Notes: generated by a model not told the origin, from the sequence alone. Counted from the first letter of the stretch, positions 1 through 4,873 are shown. The stretch is DNA of 5,338 nucleotides from Actinomycetota bacterium (GCA_005800465.1 SYFI01000153.1:1-5338); one strand, 5' to 3'. Numbers and translations are program-made.

Positions 1-741
1 CTCGGTGCGCTGCAGGTGGCGTATCTCTACCGCGAGGCGCTCCAGGCTGGACGCCGCCACAGCCATCTGGGTGACCACCTCGGCGTGGCGGTCACGTGGG
101 ATCACCTGAGTGGCGATGGGCTCGCACTTGAGGCCCAGCTCATCCATCACCTCGGCCTCGATGGCCGGGTCGAGCATGGCGTAGGTGCCGACCGCACCGC
201 TCAACTTGCCGTAGGCGATCTGCTCGTGCGTGCGCGTGAGGCGCTCCTCGTTGCGACGGCTCTCCAGCGCGAAGCCGGCGAGGCGCAGGCCAAACGTGGT
301 GGGCTCGGCGTGCACACCGTGGGTGCGCCCCACACACAGGGTGTCGCGGTGCTCAAGCGCGCGGGCCTTCAGCGCCTGGGTGAGCGCGGCCTGCGCGGCC
401 ACCAGCAGCGTGCCACTCTGCACCATTGCCAGCGCCAGCCCGGTGTCCAGCACGTCGCTGCTCGTCATGCCGTAATGCACCCAGCGGCTGGCGGGGCCGA
501 TGTTCTCGTTGACGTTGGTGAGAAACGCCACCACGTCGTGGTTGGTGGTCTTCTCGATCTCGAGCGTGCGCTCAACCGAGAAGGCGGCTTTCGACTCGAT
601 CTGCGCCAGGTCGTCGGCGGGGATGACCCCACGGCGGCACCATGCACGGCACACGGCGAGCTCGACGTCGAGCCAGCGCTGCAGCTTGGCGTGTTCCGTC
701 CAGATGGCGGCCATCTCGGGCCGCGAATACCTCGGGATCAT
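1..741 (-). CDS. purB: Adenylosuccinate lyase PurB, N-terminal 247 residues (3' end outside the window)
   Basis: Fumarase/aspartase-superfamily lyase that releases fumarate from SAICAR and from adenylosuccinate in purine synthesis; cytosolic, normally a homotetramer. The protein begins MIPRYSRPEMAAIW. It shows HDVVAF with H68, the HYGMTSSDVLDT substrate-binding block (H89, T93, S94), and GRTHGVHAEPTTFG with the catalytic-region histidine H141; these positions match Bacillus subtilis PurB numbering. A TQVIPRDRHAEV block follows near 213-224, and the frame is open to the window edge, ending HLQRTE. The mobile signature loop (SSxMPxKxNP) and C-terminal domain, roughly the last 40 percent of a 430-475 residue protein, lie outside. 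I chose ATG at 739-741: the ATG eight bases further upstream is out of frame and reaches a stop after three codons. The Shine-Dalgarno sequence is weak (GGA about 13 bases upstream). It follows vapC on the same strand after 64 bp and appears to have its own promoter. Confidence 0.97.
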   Translation of the reverse strand, partial: MIPRYSRPEMAAIWTEHAKLQRWLDVELAVCRAWCRRGVIPADDLAQIESKAAFSVERTLEIEKTTNHDVVAFLTNVNENIGPASRWVHYGMTSSDVLDTGLALAMVQSGTLLVAAQAALTQALKARALEHRDTLCVGRTHGVHAEPTTFGLRLAGFALESRRNEERLTRTHEQIAYGKLSGAVGTYAMLDPAIEAEVMDELGLKCEPIATQVIPRDRHAEVVTQMAVAASSLERLAVEIRHLQRTE

Positions 742-751
742 GCGTCCATTT

Positions 752-799
752 CCGTCGCGGTAACGAGGGCCACCCTACCAACGGGGTCCCCCGTCGCGG
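752..799. repeat. Short palindrome and direct 9-bp repeats in the vapC-purB gap
   Basis: CCGTCGCGG occurs at 752-760 and again at 791-799, 39 bp apart, on either side of the candidate purB -10 box. The second copy overlaps a perfect hairpin, ACGGGG-TC-CCCCGT, at 781-794. No T-run follows the hairpin in the direction of purB transcription, so it is not a standard intrinsic terminator. The repeats could be an operator pair for purB or for the toxin-antitoxin proteins, or chance in GC-rich DNA. Confidence 0.35.
766..781 (-). promoter_or_regulatory. Candidate purB promoter (-10 TAGGGT) sharing an element with purD
   Basis: On the minus strand, TAGGGT at 777-772 fits a TANNNT -10 box, with 30 bases between it and the purB ATG, so a leader of roughly 25 bases is expected. 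The surrounding 16 bases match the purD start region (3048-3063) at 13 of 16 positions by eye. I see no convincing -35 box. The call rests on the -10 match and on the similarity to purD. Confidence 0.4.
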
Positions 800-805
800 C
801 AGGGC

Positions 806-1237
806 TCACGAGAAGGTGTCGGGGGGTGCCAGCCACTCGGTGCTGATCACTGCCGACGTCTTGTCGCGGATTACGTCGAAGTCCTTGTCGCAATGCAGCA
901 CGGTAAGCGCGTGACGCTCGGCAATGGCTCCGATCAGCAGGTCGGCAGGTGGCAGTCGATGATGCCCGCAGGCAACGAGGTCGCCCTGCATTTGAACCGC
1001 GCGCGCTTCGATTGACTCATCCACCGAGGCATTCGGCAGGCCCTGCAAGGCCCGCGTGATGTCCCGGTAATCGTCCAGGTTGCGCGCCGAGTAGCCGGCC
1101 TCCAACAGGAACGGCAGGCACACGTATACCCGACCGACCCGGATGGCCTCGGCCACTTCACTCCGCCGGTGAAGCGGAAGCGCCGGGTGGAACAGCCGGG
1201 ACCACGCCGAGTTGTCCAGCAGGTAGCGCTCGGTCAC
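806..1237 (-). CDS. vapC: PIN-domain ribonuclease toxin, VapC type
   Basis: A 143-residue protein, normal for a VapC toxin. PIN domains are Mg2+-dependent ribonucleases that use a cluster of acidic residues, and VapC toxins cleave RNAs such as tRNA or rRNA. The expected acids are visible: D8 in LLDNSAW, E46 in FLLEAGYSA, D99 in PPADLLIGAIAE, and D117/D119/D121 in LHCDKDFD near the C-terminus. The active site therefore looks complete and the toxin is probably functional. The start is GTG at 1237-1235, and GTGA overlaps the TGA stop of the upstream antitoxin gene by 4 bp, which implies translational coupling. The pair separates purD from purB. The cellular RNA target cannot be read from the sequence. 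Confidence 0.92.
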   Translation of the reverse strand: MTERYLLDNSAWSRLFHPALPLHRRSEVAEAIRVGRVYVCLPFLLEAGYSARNLDDYRDITRALQGLPNASVDESIEARAVQMQGDLVACGHHRLPPADLLIGAIAERHALTVLHCDKDFDVIRDKTSAVISTEWLAPPDTFS

Positions 1238-1512
1238 GCCTCGCGGGCCCAGCCGGTCCGTCGCACCTCATCGGCCGCTGCCGGGTCACCCAGCGCCGGC
1301 CCGCCGGCCAGGACCCGCTCGGCCAGCATGGCGCGGAGTGCCTGGCCTGCCTCTCGATCGGCCCGCTTCTCGGCGGCCAGCGTACGCGCCCCGATGACGA
1401 CCAGATCCGAGATCGGCACGTCCTCGCCACCGGGCTCGGCTCGCAACTCAGCGAGCGCCTGAGCGACGGCGCCGGTTTCGGTGACGGCATGACGTGGCTT
1501 TGTGGTCGGCAT
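1234..1512 (-). CDS. vapB: VapB-like antitoxin upstream of the PIN toxin
   Basis: A 92-residue, alanine-, arginine- and glutamate-rich protein (starting MPTTKPRHAV) encoded directly before vapC and overlapping it by 4 bp, the usual antitoxin-toxin arrangement. By analogy with such pairs, the N-terminal half (about 1-45) would bind operator DNA and the charged C-terminal half (about 46-92) would wrap and inhibit the toxin; neither role can be proven from the sequence. I see no clear ribbon-helix-helix or AbrB signature, so the identity rests mainly on position and size. The ATG at 1512-1510 lies 6 bases after a TACACT box, which fits a leaderless mRNA. Autoregulation by the complex would be typical of the family. 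Confidence 0.75.
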   Translation of the reverse strand: MPTTKPRHAVTETGAVAQALAELRAEPGGEDVPISDLVVIGARTLAAEKRADREAGQALRAMLAERVLAGGPALGDPAAADEVRRTGWAREA

Positions 1513-1524
1513 GGGGTCAGTGTA
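1513..1524 (-). promoter_or_regulatory. Candidate leaderless vapBC promoter (-10 TACACT)
   Basis: On the minus strand the order is TACACT (1524-1519), GACCCC (1518-1513), then the vapB ATG. This spacing would place the transcription start at or next to the A of the ATG. No Shine-Dalgarno sequence is present, and there is no room for one. A weak -35 candidate GTGAAA lies at 1549-1544 with a 19-bp spacer. The same -10, six bases, start-codon layout is found at purD. Confidence 0.5.
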
Positions 1525-1569
1525 ACACCGTGAGACACTTGGCTTTCACACGCATTGTGCCGCCTCTGA

Positions 1570-1779
1570 GCCAATTTCGACCTCAACGCTGCCCCGCTGC
1601 AACTGGCCCATGTCAACGGCGCGGTTGCGGATGCCGCCGCAGGCTTCGCGTTGACATAGACGGACGTGCAAGCGGCCGTCGGCGAATACGCCGAGTTCGG
1701 GCCGGATGTTGATGCTGAGGCCGCGAGGGCGAGGGACTTTGCCCGGCGTGAACGCGGGCGCCAGGCGATCTCCGGCTAG
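1570..1779 (+). pseudogene. Decayed reading frame with in-frame amber codon, possibly an antitoxin remnant
   Basis: The gap between vapB and purD contains a plus-strand frame that reads like protein: from 1570 it gives 29 residues (including PLQLAHVNGAVADAAAG), then TAG at 1657-1659, then 39 residues in the same frame (including VQAAVGEYAEFGPDVDAEAA and ending ARRERGRQAISG) to TAG at 1777-1779. Third positions are roughly 70-76 percent G or C by hand count, lower than in the pur genes but unlike random frames. The frame is closed upstream by TGA at 1567-1569, and no start is evident, so the N-terminus seems lost. The alanine/charged C-terminal helix resembles C-termini of small type II antitoxins, but I cannot name a family. 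Its final TAG overlaps the purD stop in the palindrome CTAG (1776-1779). A GTG at 1666 could start a 37-residue peptide, which I think less likely. Confidence 0.45.
1610..1657. repeat. Inverted repeat with perfect 9-bp arms
   Basis: ATGTCAACG at 1610-1618 and CGTTGACAT at 1649-1657 are perfect inverted repeats around a 30-base centre. The centre can form a smaller hairpin, TGCGG/CCGCA with a six-base loop. No T-run follows. It lies inside the decayed frame between vapB and purD, so it may be incidental to old coding sequence. Confidence 0.4.
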
Positions 1780-3047
1780 GAGCCGTCCATGCCTGCGGCG
1801 ATGTCGCGTCGCATCTGCTTGCCGTCGAAGTTGACCAGATCAGCACCGGCGTAGGCACGCTCACGCGCGATCTCCACCGTCACGCCCCGGGCCTGCACTG
1901 CGAGCACACGGCCGCCGGCGGTCACCAGCTCGCCCTCGGCATTCAGCGCCGTGCCGGCCTGAAATACATCGGCCCCTGTGGCCAGCGCATTGTCGATGCC
2001 GGTTATCACATCACCCGTGCGCGGGTCGCCCGGGTAGTTGGCGGCGGCCAGCACCACTGCCACCGATGCCTCGCTGCTCACCACCACAGGCGAGTCGGCC
2101 AGCCCACCCCTCGCCGCGGCCAGCAGTATCTCCCCCAGATCGCCCTCCACACGTGGCAGCAGGGCCTGCGTCTCGGGGTCACCAAACCGCACGTTGAACT
2201 CCAGCACCTTGGGGCCGGTCGGGGTCATCATGATCCCCGCGTACAGCACACCGTTGAACGGAATGCCACGGCGGTGCATCTCGCGGATGACGGGCCGGTG
2301 CACGGTCTCCACGAGTTCGTCGGCCAGGTGGTCGGGGATGTCGGGGATGGGGGAGACCGATCCCATGCCGCCGGTATTGGGGCCGGTGTTTCCCTCGCCG
2401 ATCGGCTTGTAGTCGCGGGCAGCGGGAAAGCGTGCCACCGCCACGCCATCGCTTATGGCCAGAAGCGATACCTCAGGGCCCACGAGGCCCTCCTCCACCA
2501 ACACGGTGCGCCCGGCCTCACCGAACACCGCGTCGTCGAGCATCATCACCAACGCGGCACGGGCCTCGGCCTCGTCCTGTGCGATGACCACACCCTTGCC
2601 CGCGGCCAGTCCATCGGCCTTGATGGCGACGGGCGTGCCGTAGTCGGCCACGGCCGCCATTCCTGAGTCCATATCGGTCACGGTCATTGACCGCGCTGTG
2701 GGGACGCCGGAGGCCAGCATGATCTCCTTGGCGAATGCCTTGCTGCCCTCAAGGCGCGCGGCCTCGGCGGACGGGCCAAGCACTGCAACACCAGCGACGC
2801 GAAGCACGTCGGCCAGACCCGTCACGAGCGGGGCCTCGGGGCCGATGATCACCAGGTCGATGTCCTCGCCCAGCACCAGGTTCACCATGCCTGCGTGGTC
2901 ATGCATGTCGATGGGGCGGGTGTCGGCGATGGTCGCAATGCCCGGGTTGCCCGGTGCCGCGAAAACCGTCCAACCAGTCCTCGCGAGCGCGCGCACCAGC
3001 GCGTGCTCGCGTCCCCCGCTTCCCACCACAAGTGCTCGGCGCGCCAC
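1776..3047 (-). CDS. purD: Phosphoribosylamine-glycine ligase (GAR synthetase) PurD
   Basis: An ATP-grasp enzyme joining glycine to phosphoribosylamine with ATP, the second step of de novo purine synthesis; a cytosolic monomer in most bacteria. The 423-residue length is normal. Visible blocks are the N-terminal GSGGREHA (9-16), APGNPGI (31-37), IIGPEAPLVTGL (68-79), the ATP-grasp IKADGLAAGKGVVIA (142-156), RDYKPIGEGNTGPNTGGMGS (211-230), the family signature EFNVRFGDPETQALLPR (283-299) with metal-binding E283 and N285, and a C-terminal RRDIA typical of the family. No lesion is seen. The start is GTG at 3047-3045, chosen because translation from it begins directly with the MARRALVVGSGGREHA Rossmann strand and it sits 6 bases after a TAGAGT box, as expected for a leaderless mRNA. 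It is transcribed away from the broken ABC exporter. Confidence 0.98.
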   Translation of the reverse strand: MARRALVVGSGGREHALVRALARTGWTVFAAPGNPGIATIADTRPIDMHDHAGMVNLVLGEDIDLVIIGPEAPLVTGLADVLRVAGVAVLGPSAEAARLEGSKAFAKEIMLASGVPTARSMTVTDMDSGMAAVADYGTPVAIKADGLAAGKGVVIAQDEAEARAALVMMLDDAVFGEAGRTVLVEEGLVGPEVSLLAISDGVAVARFPAARDYKPIGEGNTGPNTGGMGSVSPIPDIPDHLADELVETVHRPVIREMHRRGIPFNGVLYAGIMMTPTGPKVLEFNVRFGDPETQALLPRVEGDLGEILLAAARGGLADSPVVVSSEASVAVVLAAANYPGDPRTGDVITGIDNALATGADVFQAGTALNAEGELVTAGGRVLAVQARGVTVEIARERAYAGADLVNFDGKQMRRDIAAGMDGS

Positions 3048-3063
3048 GGGGCCACTCTACCCA
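3048..3063 (-). promoter_or_regulatory. Candidate leaderless purD promoter (-10 TAGAGT)
   Basis: On the minus strand TAGAGT (3059-3054) is followed by GGCCCC (3053-3048) and then the purD GTG. This predicts transcription starting at the start codon. No Shine-Dalgarno sequence is present. The 16-bp block matches the purB upstream block at 766-781 in 13 positions, which suggests a common promoter type or shared regulation of the two purine genes. Confidence 0.5.
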
Positions 3064-3109
3064 TCGCGCCCACGGCTGCCGGGGTCGTGCTCCTCCCATT
3101 CGGCCATGG

Positions 3110-3553
3110 ATGACGGCTACCGTGCGCCACGTGCCAATCACCACCTCCCACGACGTCGCCGCAGGCCTCCCGCGATCGAGATCACGGGTCTTACCAAGGT
3201 GTACGACGACGGCACACCTGCCCTCGACGATCTCTCGCTCACGGTGCCGGCGGGCGGGTTCCACGGCCTGCTCGGACCAAACGGGTCGGGCAACAGCACC
3301 CTCATCGGCATCATCACCGGGCTGGTGCGCGGACCCGCCGGGCATGTGAAGTGTTCGGGCACGACGCGGTGAGCGACCACCGCCTTGCGCGCACCATGGT
3401 GGGGCTCGCCCCGCAGGAAGTGCACCTCGACCGCTTCCTCACAGCGCGCGATGTCCTTTCGTTCCACGGCCGGTACTTCGGCATGAGCAAGGCCGATGCC
3501 CTCGAGCGCGCTGACGAGTTGCTCGTCAGCTTTGATCTGGAGAACAAGCGAAG
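3110..3553 (+). pseudogene. ABC-2 exporter ATPase (YadG-like), truncated, frameshifted, Walker A mutated
   Basis: Remnant of the nucleotide-binding subunit of an ABC-2 exporter. Three frames must be joined: MTATVRHVPITTSHDVAAGL from ATG 3110, then AIEITGLTKVYDDGTPALDD onward from 3172, then VFGHDAVSDHRLARTMVGLA onward from 3351. One missing C in the CCC run at 3169-3171 and one missing G near 3351 restore a smooth protein, with GLPAIE and HVKVFGHD across the joints. Walker A reads GPNGSGNST, with AAC at 3292-3294 where lysine is required for phosphate binding. The Q-loop glutamine is present (CAG 3414-3416, GLAPQE). Homology ends at DLENKRS, immediately before the expected LSGGM signature. 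The signature, Walker B and H-loop, more than half of a roughly 310-residue protein, are missing. It cannot work as an ATPase. The N-terminal frame is less certain; an alternative ATG at 3106 gives an arginine-rich sequence with poorer codon use. Confidence 0.88.
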
Positions 3554-3621
3554 CCCGGGGTCAGTCCCCCCCCGGGGTCAGTCCCCCCATGGGGTCAGAC
3601 CCCCTTGGGGGTCAGTCGCCG
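3554..3621 (+). repeat. Tandem 17-bp GGGGTCAG repeats, four units
   Basis: CCCGGGGTCAGTCCCCC occurs twice in perfect tandem at 3554-3570 and 3571-3587, followed by CATGGGGTCAGACCCCC (3588-3604) and TTGGGGGTCAGTCGCCG (3605-3621), all in a 17-bp period. Each unit is an imperfect palindrome with G4 and C4-5 arms around a five-base centre, so each can form a small hairpin. The array starts exactly where ATPase homology stops. I infer a REP- or MITE-like element or a local repeat expansion; no transposase gene is present. Confidence 0.85.
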
Positions 3622-3682
3622 TGACAGAAATGGGTGAAAGCGCGCGACTTTTGTGCTGCGTCCGTCTGGGGAGCCCTTGCGC
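3607..3682 (+). repeat. Longer diverged repeat unit, copy 1
   Basis: Starting at the fourth tandem GGGGTCAG unit, this stretch of about 77 bp aligns with 3736-3811. The copies share GGGGGTCAGTC, then GTGA-AGAA, CGCGC, TGC-GCGT and CCCTTGCGCT. I count about 57 matches in 77 aligned positions with one gap. In copy 1 the sequence then continues into a small GGGC-gaataa-GCCC hairpin (3684-3697). Confidence 0.6.
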
Positions 3683-3699
3683 TGGGCGAATAAGCCCTT

Positions 3700-3750
3700 T
3701 CCGGGGTCAGTCCCCCCGCTTGTTTAGGCCCTCCTGGGGGTCAGTCACGG
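3700..3750 (+). repeat. Two further GGGGTCAG units spaced by 34 bp
   Basis: TCCGGGGTCAGTCCCCC (3700-3716) and CTGGGGGTCAGTCACGG (3734-3750) are further copies of the 17-mer. They are 34 bp apart, exactly two repeat periods, as if one middle unit (3717-3733) had decayed beyond recognition. The second copy runs directly into the possible permease start GTG at 3750. Confidence 0.75.
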
Positions 3751-3811
3751 TGAGAGAACAGGATCAACGCGCGCAGCTTCGTGCCGCGTTCCGCCGCGGG
3801 ACCCTTGCGCT
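3736..3811 (+). repeat. Longer diverged repeat unit, copy 2
   Basis: Partner of the unit at 3607-3682, ending in the shared CCCTTGCGCT. Unlike copy 1, its downstream half encodes residues that align with the N-terminus of ABC-2 permeases (LRAAFRRGTLALSGREVRRV). Either copy 1 is an old duplicate of the permease 5' end or the permease acquired repeat sequence as its first codons. Confidence 0.6.
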
Positions 3812-4545
3812 TTCCGGTCGAGAGGTCCGGCGGGTTTCCAGATTGTGGACGCAGACGATCCTGCCTCCGGTTGTCGGGGGCCGTTCTCTTCATGGTGGTT
3901 TTCGGTGGGGCGCTCGGGGGCAAGTTGCGCGATGTCGCCGACATCCCGTACCTGTGGTTCATCCTCCCCGGCCTGCTGGTGATGACCGTGGCCGGGCAGG
4001 CCTTCGCCAACGCGTCCACCAGCCTGTGCCAGGCGCGCAATGAGGGGTACATCGATGACGTGCTCACCTCACTGCTTCGGCCTGCCGAGGTGGTGTGGTC
4101 GTATATGTCGGGCGGGCTCTCCCGCGGATGGGTCTCGGCCGTGCTCGTTGCCGCCTGTGGCCTGCTGTTCGTGCCCGGCGTGGAGAACTGGCTGCTCGCG
4201 ATCGTGGTGCTTGTCCTCACCGGCGTCATCTTCAGCGCCCTTGGCGTGATGACCGGAATCTGGGCCGACTCGTTCGACCAGCAGGCGTTCATCGCCGCGC
4301 TGGTCATTTCGCCGCTCGCCCTACTCGGTGGGGTCTTCTCCTCGGTTGACACCCTGTCGGGGCCCTGGCGCTCGCTCACCCTGCTCGACCCCATCTACTA
4401 CCTGGTGGATGCCGAGCGGGGAGGGGTGACCGGCATGCACGAGAGTGCCGTGTGGCTGAGTGTTGTGGTGGCCGCCGTGGTGGCCGGGGTGCTCACACTG
4501 CTGGCCATCAGGATGTTCCACCGGGGTACGCGGCTCCGCCCGTAG
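3750..4545 (+). pseudogene. ABC-2 type exporter permease (YadH-like) with one frameshift
   Basis: Membrane subunit of the same exporter. From GTG 3750 the frame reads through SGREVRRVSRLWTQTILPPVV, the cytoplasmic N-terminus and start of helix 1 in this family. A run of five G (3876-3880) then has one base too many; the next frame continues GAVLFMVVFGGALG, and PVV-GAVLF joins smoothly. The remainder reads uninterrupted to TAG 4543-4545, with hydrophobic segments around IPYLWFILPGLLVMTVAG, SAVLVAACGLLFV, LLAIVVLVLTGVIFSALGVM, AFIAALVISPLALLGGVF and VVVAAVVAGVLTLLAIRMF. Family landmarks GIWADSFDQ and SLTLLDPIYYLVD are present. Corrected length is about 264 residues, near the family norm. A start further downstream in the intact frame would lose helix 1. 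Since its ATPase is dead and the frame is shifted, I call it a pseudogene; a sequencing error in the G-run would leave a complete but orphaned permease. Confidence 0.82.
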
Positions 4546-4555
4546 GGCCCGCTTG

Positions 4556-4575
4556 GGGCGGACGCCGCGCCCTTT
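4556..4575 (+). terminator. Weak hairpin after the permease, possible terminator
   Basis: GGGCG (4556-4560), a seven-base loop, and CGCCC (4568-4572) are followed by only TTT. The stem is short and the T-run poor, and it overlaps the promoter region of the next gene. It is a plausible but weak intrinsic terminator. Confidence 0.25.
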
Positions 4576-4577
4576 AG

Positions 4578-4591
4578 TATAGTGTGATTGA
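4578..4591 (+). promoter_or_regulatory. Candidate leaderless promoter of the small membrane protein gene (-10 TATAGT)
   Basis: TATAGT at 4578-4583 is close to the -10 consensus and stands out as AT-rich in GC-rich DNA. It lies 8 bases before the ATG at 4592, so transcription should begin at or just before the start codon. No Shine-Dalgarno sequence is seen. A -35 candidate, TTGGGG at 4553-4558, is poor. Confidence 0.55.
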
Positions 4592-4870
4592 ATGACTATT
4601 TCTCAAGAAAACGCCGCCTCGCCCCCCGACTCCGTCTACGCCATGTGGGCGATCAACGCGGCCGCCTATATCGTGCTGATCATCTACTCGGTCACCGGCG
4701 ACAACCCCTGGCCCGCATTCTGGGTGGGTCTCGGGGTCTTCATCATCTCCGGCGCGCACTTCTTCTGGCTGCGCAAGGAAGGCCGCTACCACCCGATGGC
4801 CTTCTCGTGCTGGGCCGGTGGCCTCGCCGCTCTGGCGTGGTCGATCGGCCTGCTGGCCGCCTACCTCTAG
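4592..4870 (+). CDS. Small membrane protein of unknown function, three predicted helices
   Basis: A 92-residue protein I do not recognise. After a short polar N-terminus (1-15) there are three hydrophobic stretches, about 17-35 (MWAINAAAYIVLIIYSV region), 41-60 (PAFWVGLGVFIISGAHFFWL) and 70-91 (AFSCWAGGLAALAWSIGLLA). A basic loop RKEGRYH (61-67) separates the last two. That loop suggests a cytoplasmic connection by the positive-inside rule, with the N-terminus then outside. It is rich in tryptophan and aromatic residues. The start is fixed by an in-frame TGA directly before the ATG (4589-4591) and by the -10 box 8 bases upstream. Codon use is GC-rich like the pur genes, so it is very likely real. 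It converges on purA, with only 3 bp between the stop codons. Nothing ties it functionally to the exporter or to purine synthesis. Confidence 0.85.
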   Translation: MTISQENAASPPDSVYAMWAINAAAYIVLIIYSVTGDNPWPAFWVGLGVFIISGAHFFWLRKEGRYHPMAFSCWAGGLAALAWSIGLLAAYL

Positions 4871-4873
4871 CAC

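Noticed and set aside
16..846. Long plus-strand open frame opposite purB
   Set aside because: It is antisense to purB, whose protein matches the family residue by residue. The plus-strand translation shows no domain, and its openness follows from GC-rich codon bias.
1666..1779. Independent 37-residue gene starting at GTG 1666
   Set aside because: Protein-like sequence continues in the same frame upstream of the amber codon, and no promoter or Shine-Dalgarno sequence serves the GTG, so a remnant of a longer gene is more likely.
2038..2666. Two plus-strand open frames opposite purD
   Set aside because: They are serine/alanine- or histidine-rich translations lying wholly antisense to purD conserved motifs, with no start-site evidence.
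2698..3109. Extension of the ABC ATPase upstream into the purD region
   Set aside because: The frame is open but antisense to the purD N-terminus. ATPase family sequence begins only near 3172, so the upstream part is noncoding on this strand.
3554..3621. G-quadruplex
   Set aside because: The four G-runs are separated by 12-13 base C-rich linkers that would pair with the G-runs as hairpins, so a quadruplex is unlikely.
3554..3750. CRISPR array
   Set aside because: Units are only 17 bp, adjacent copies have no spacers, and there is no cas gene; this is a tandem palindromic repeat.
3554..3750. Replication-origin iterons
   Set aside because: The regular spacing is suggestive, but there is no AT-rich region, no DnaA boxes and no replication gene, and the block sits inside a broken transporter operon.
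3741..4394. Long minus-strand open frame opposite the permease
   Set aside because: The plus strand carries clear ABC-2 permease landmarks and hydrophobic segments. The antisense translation is polar, low in complexity and without motifs.
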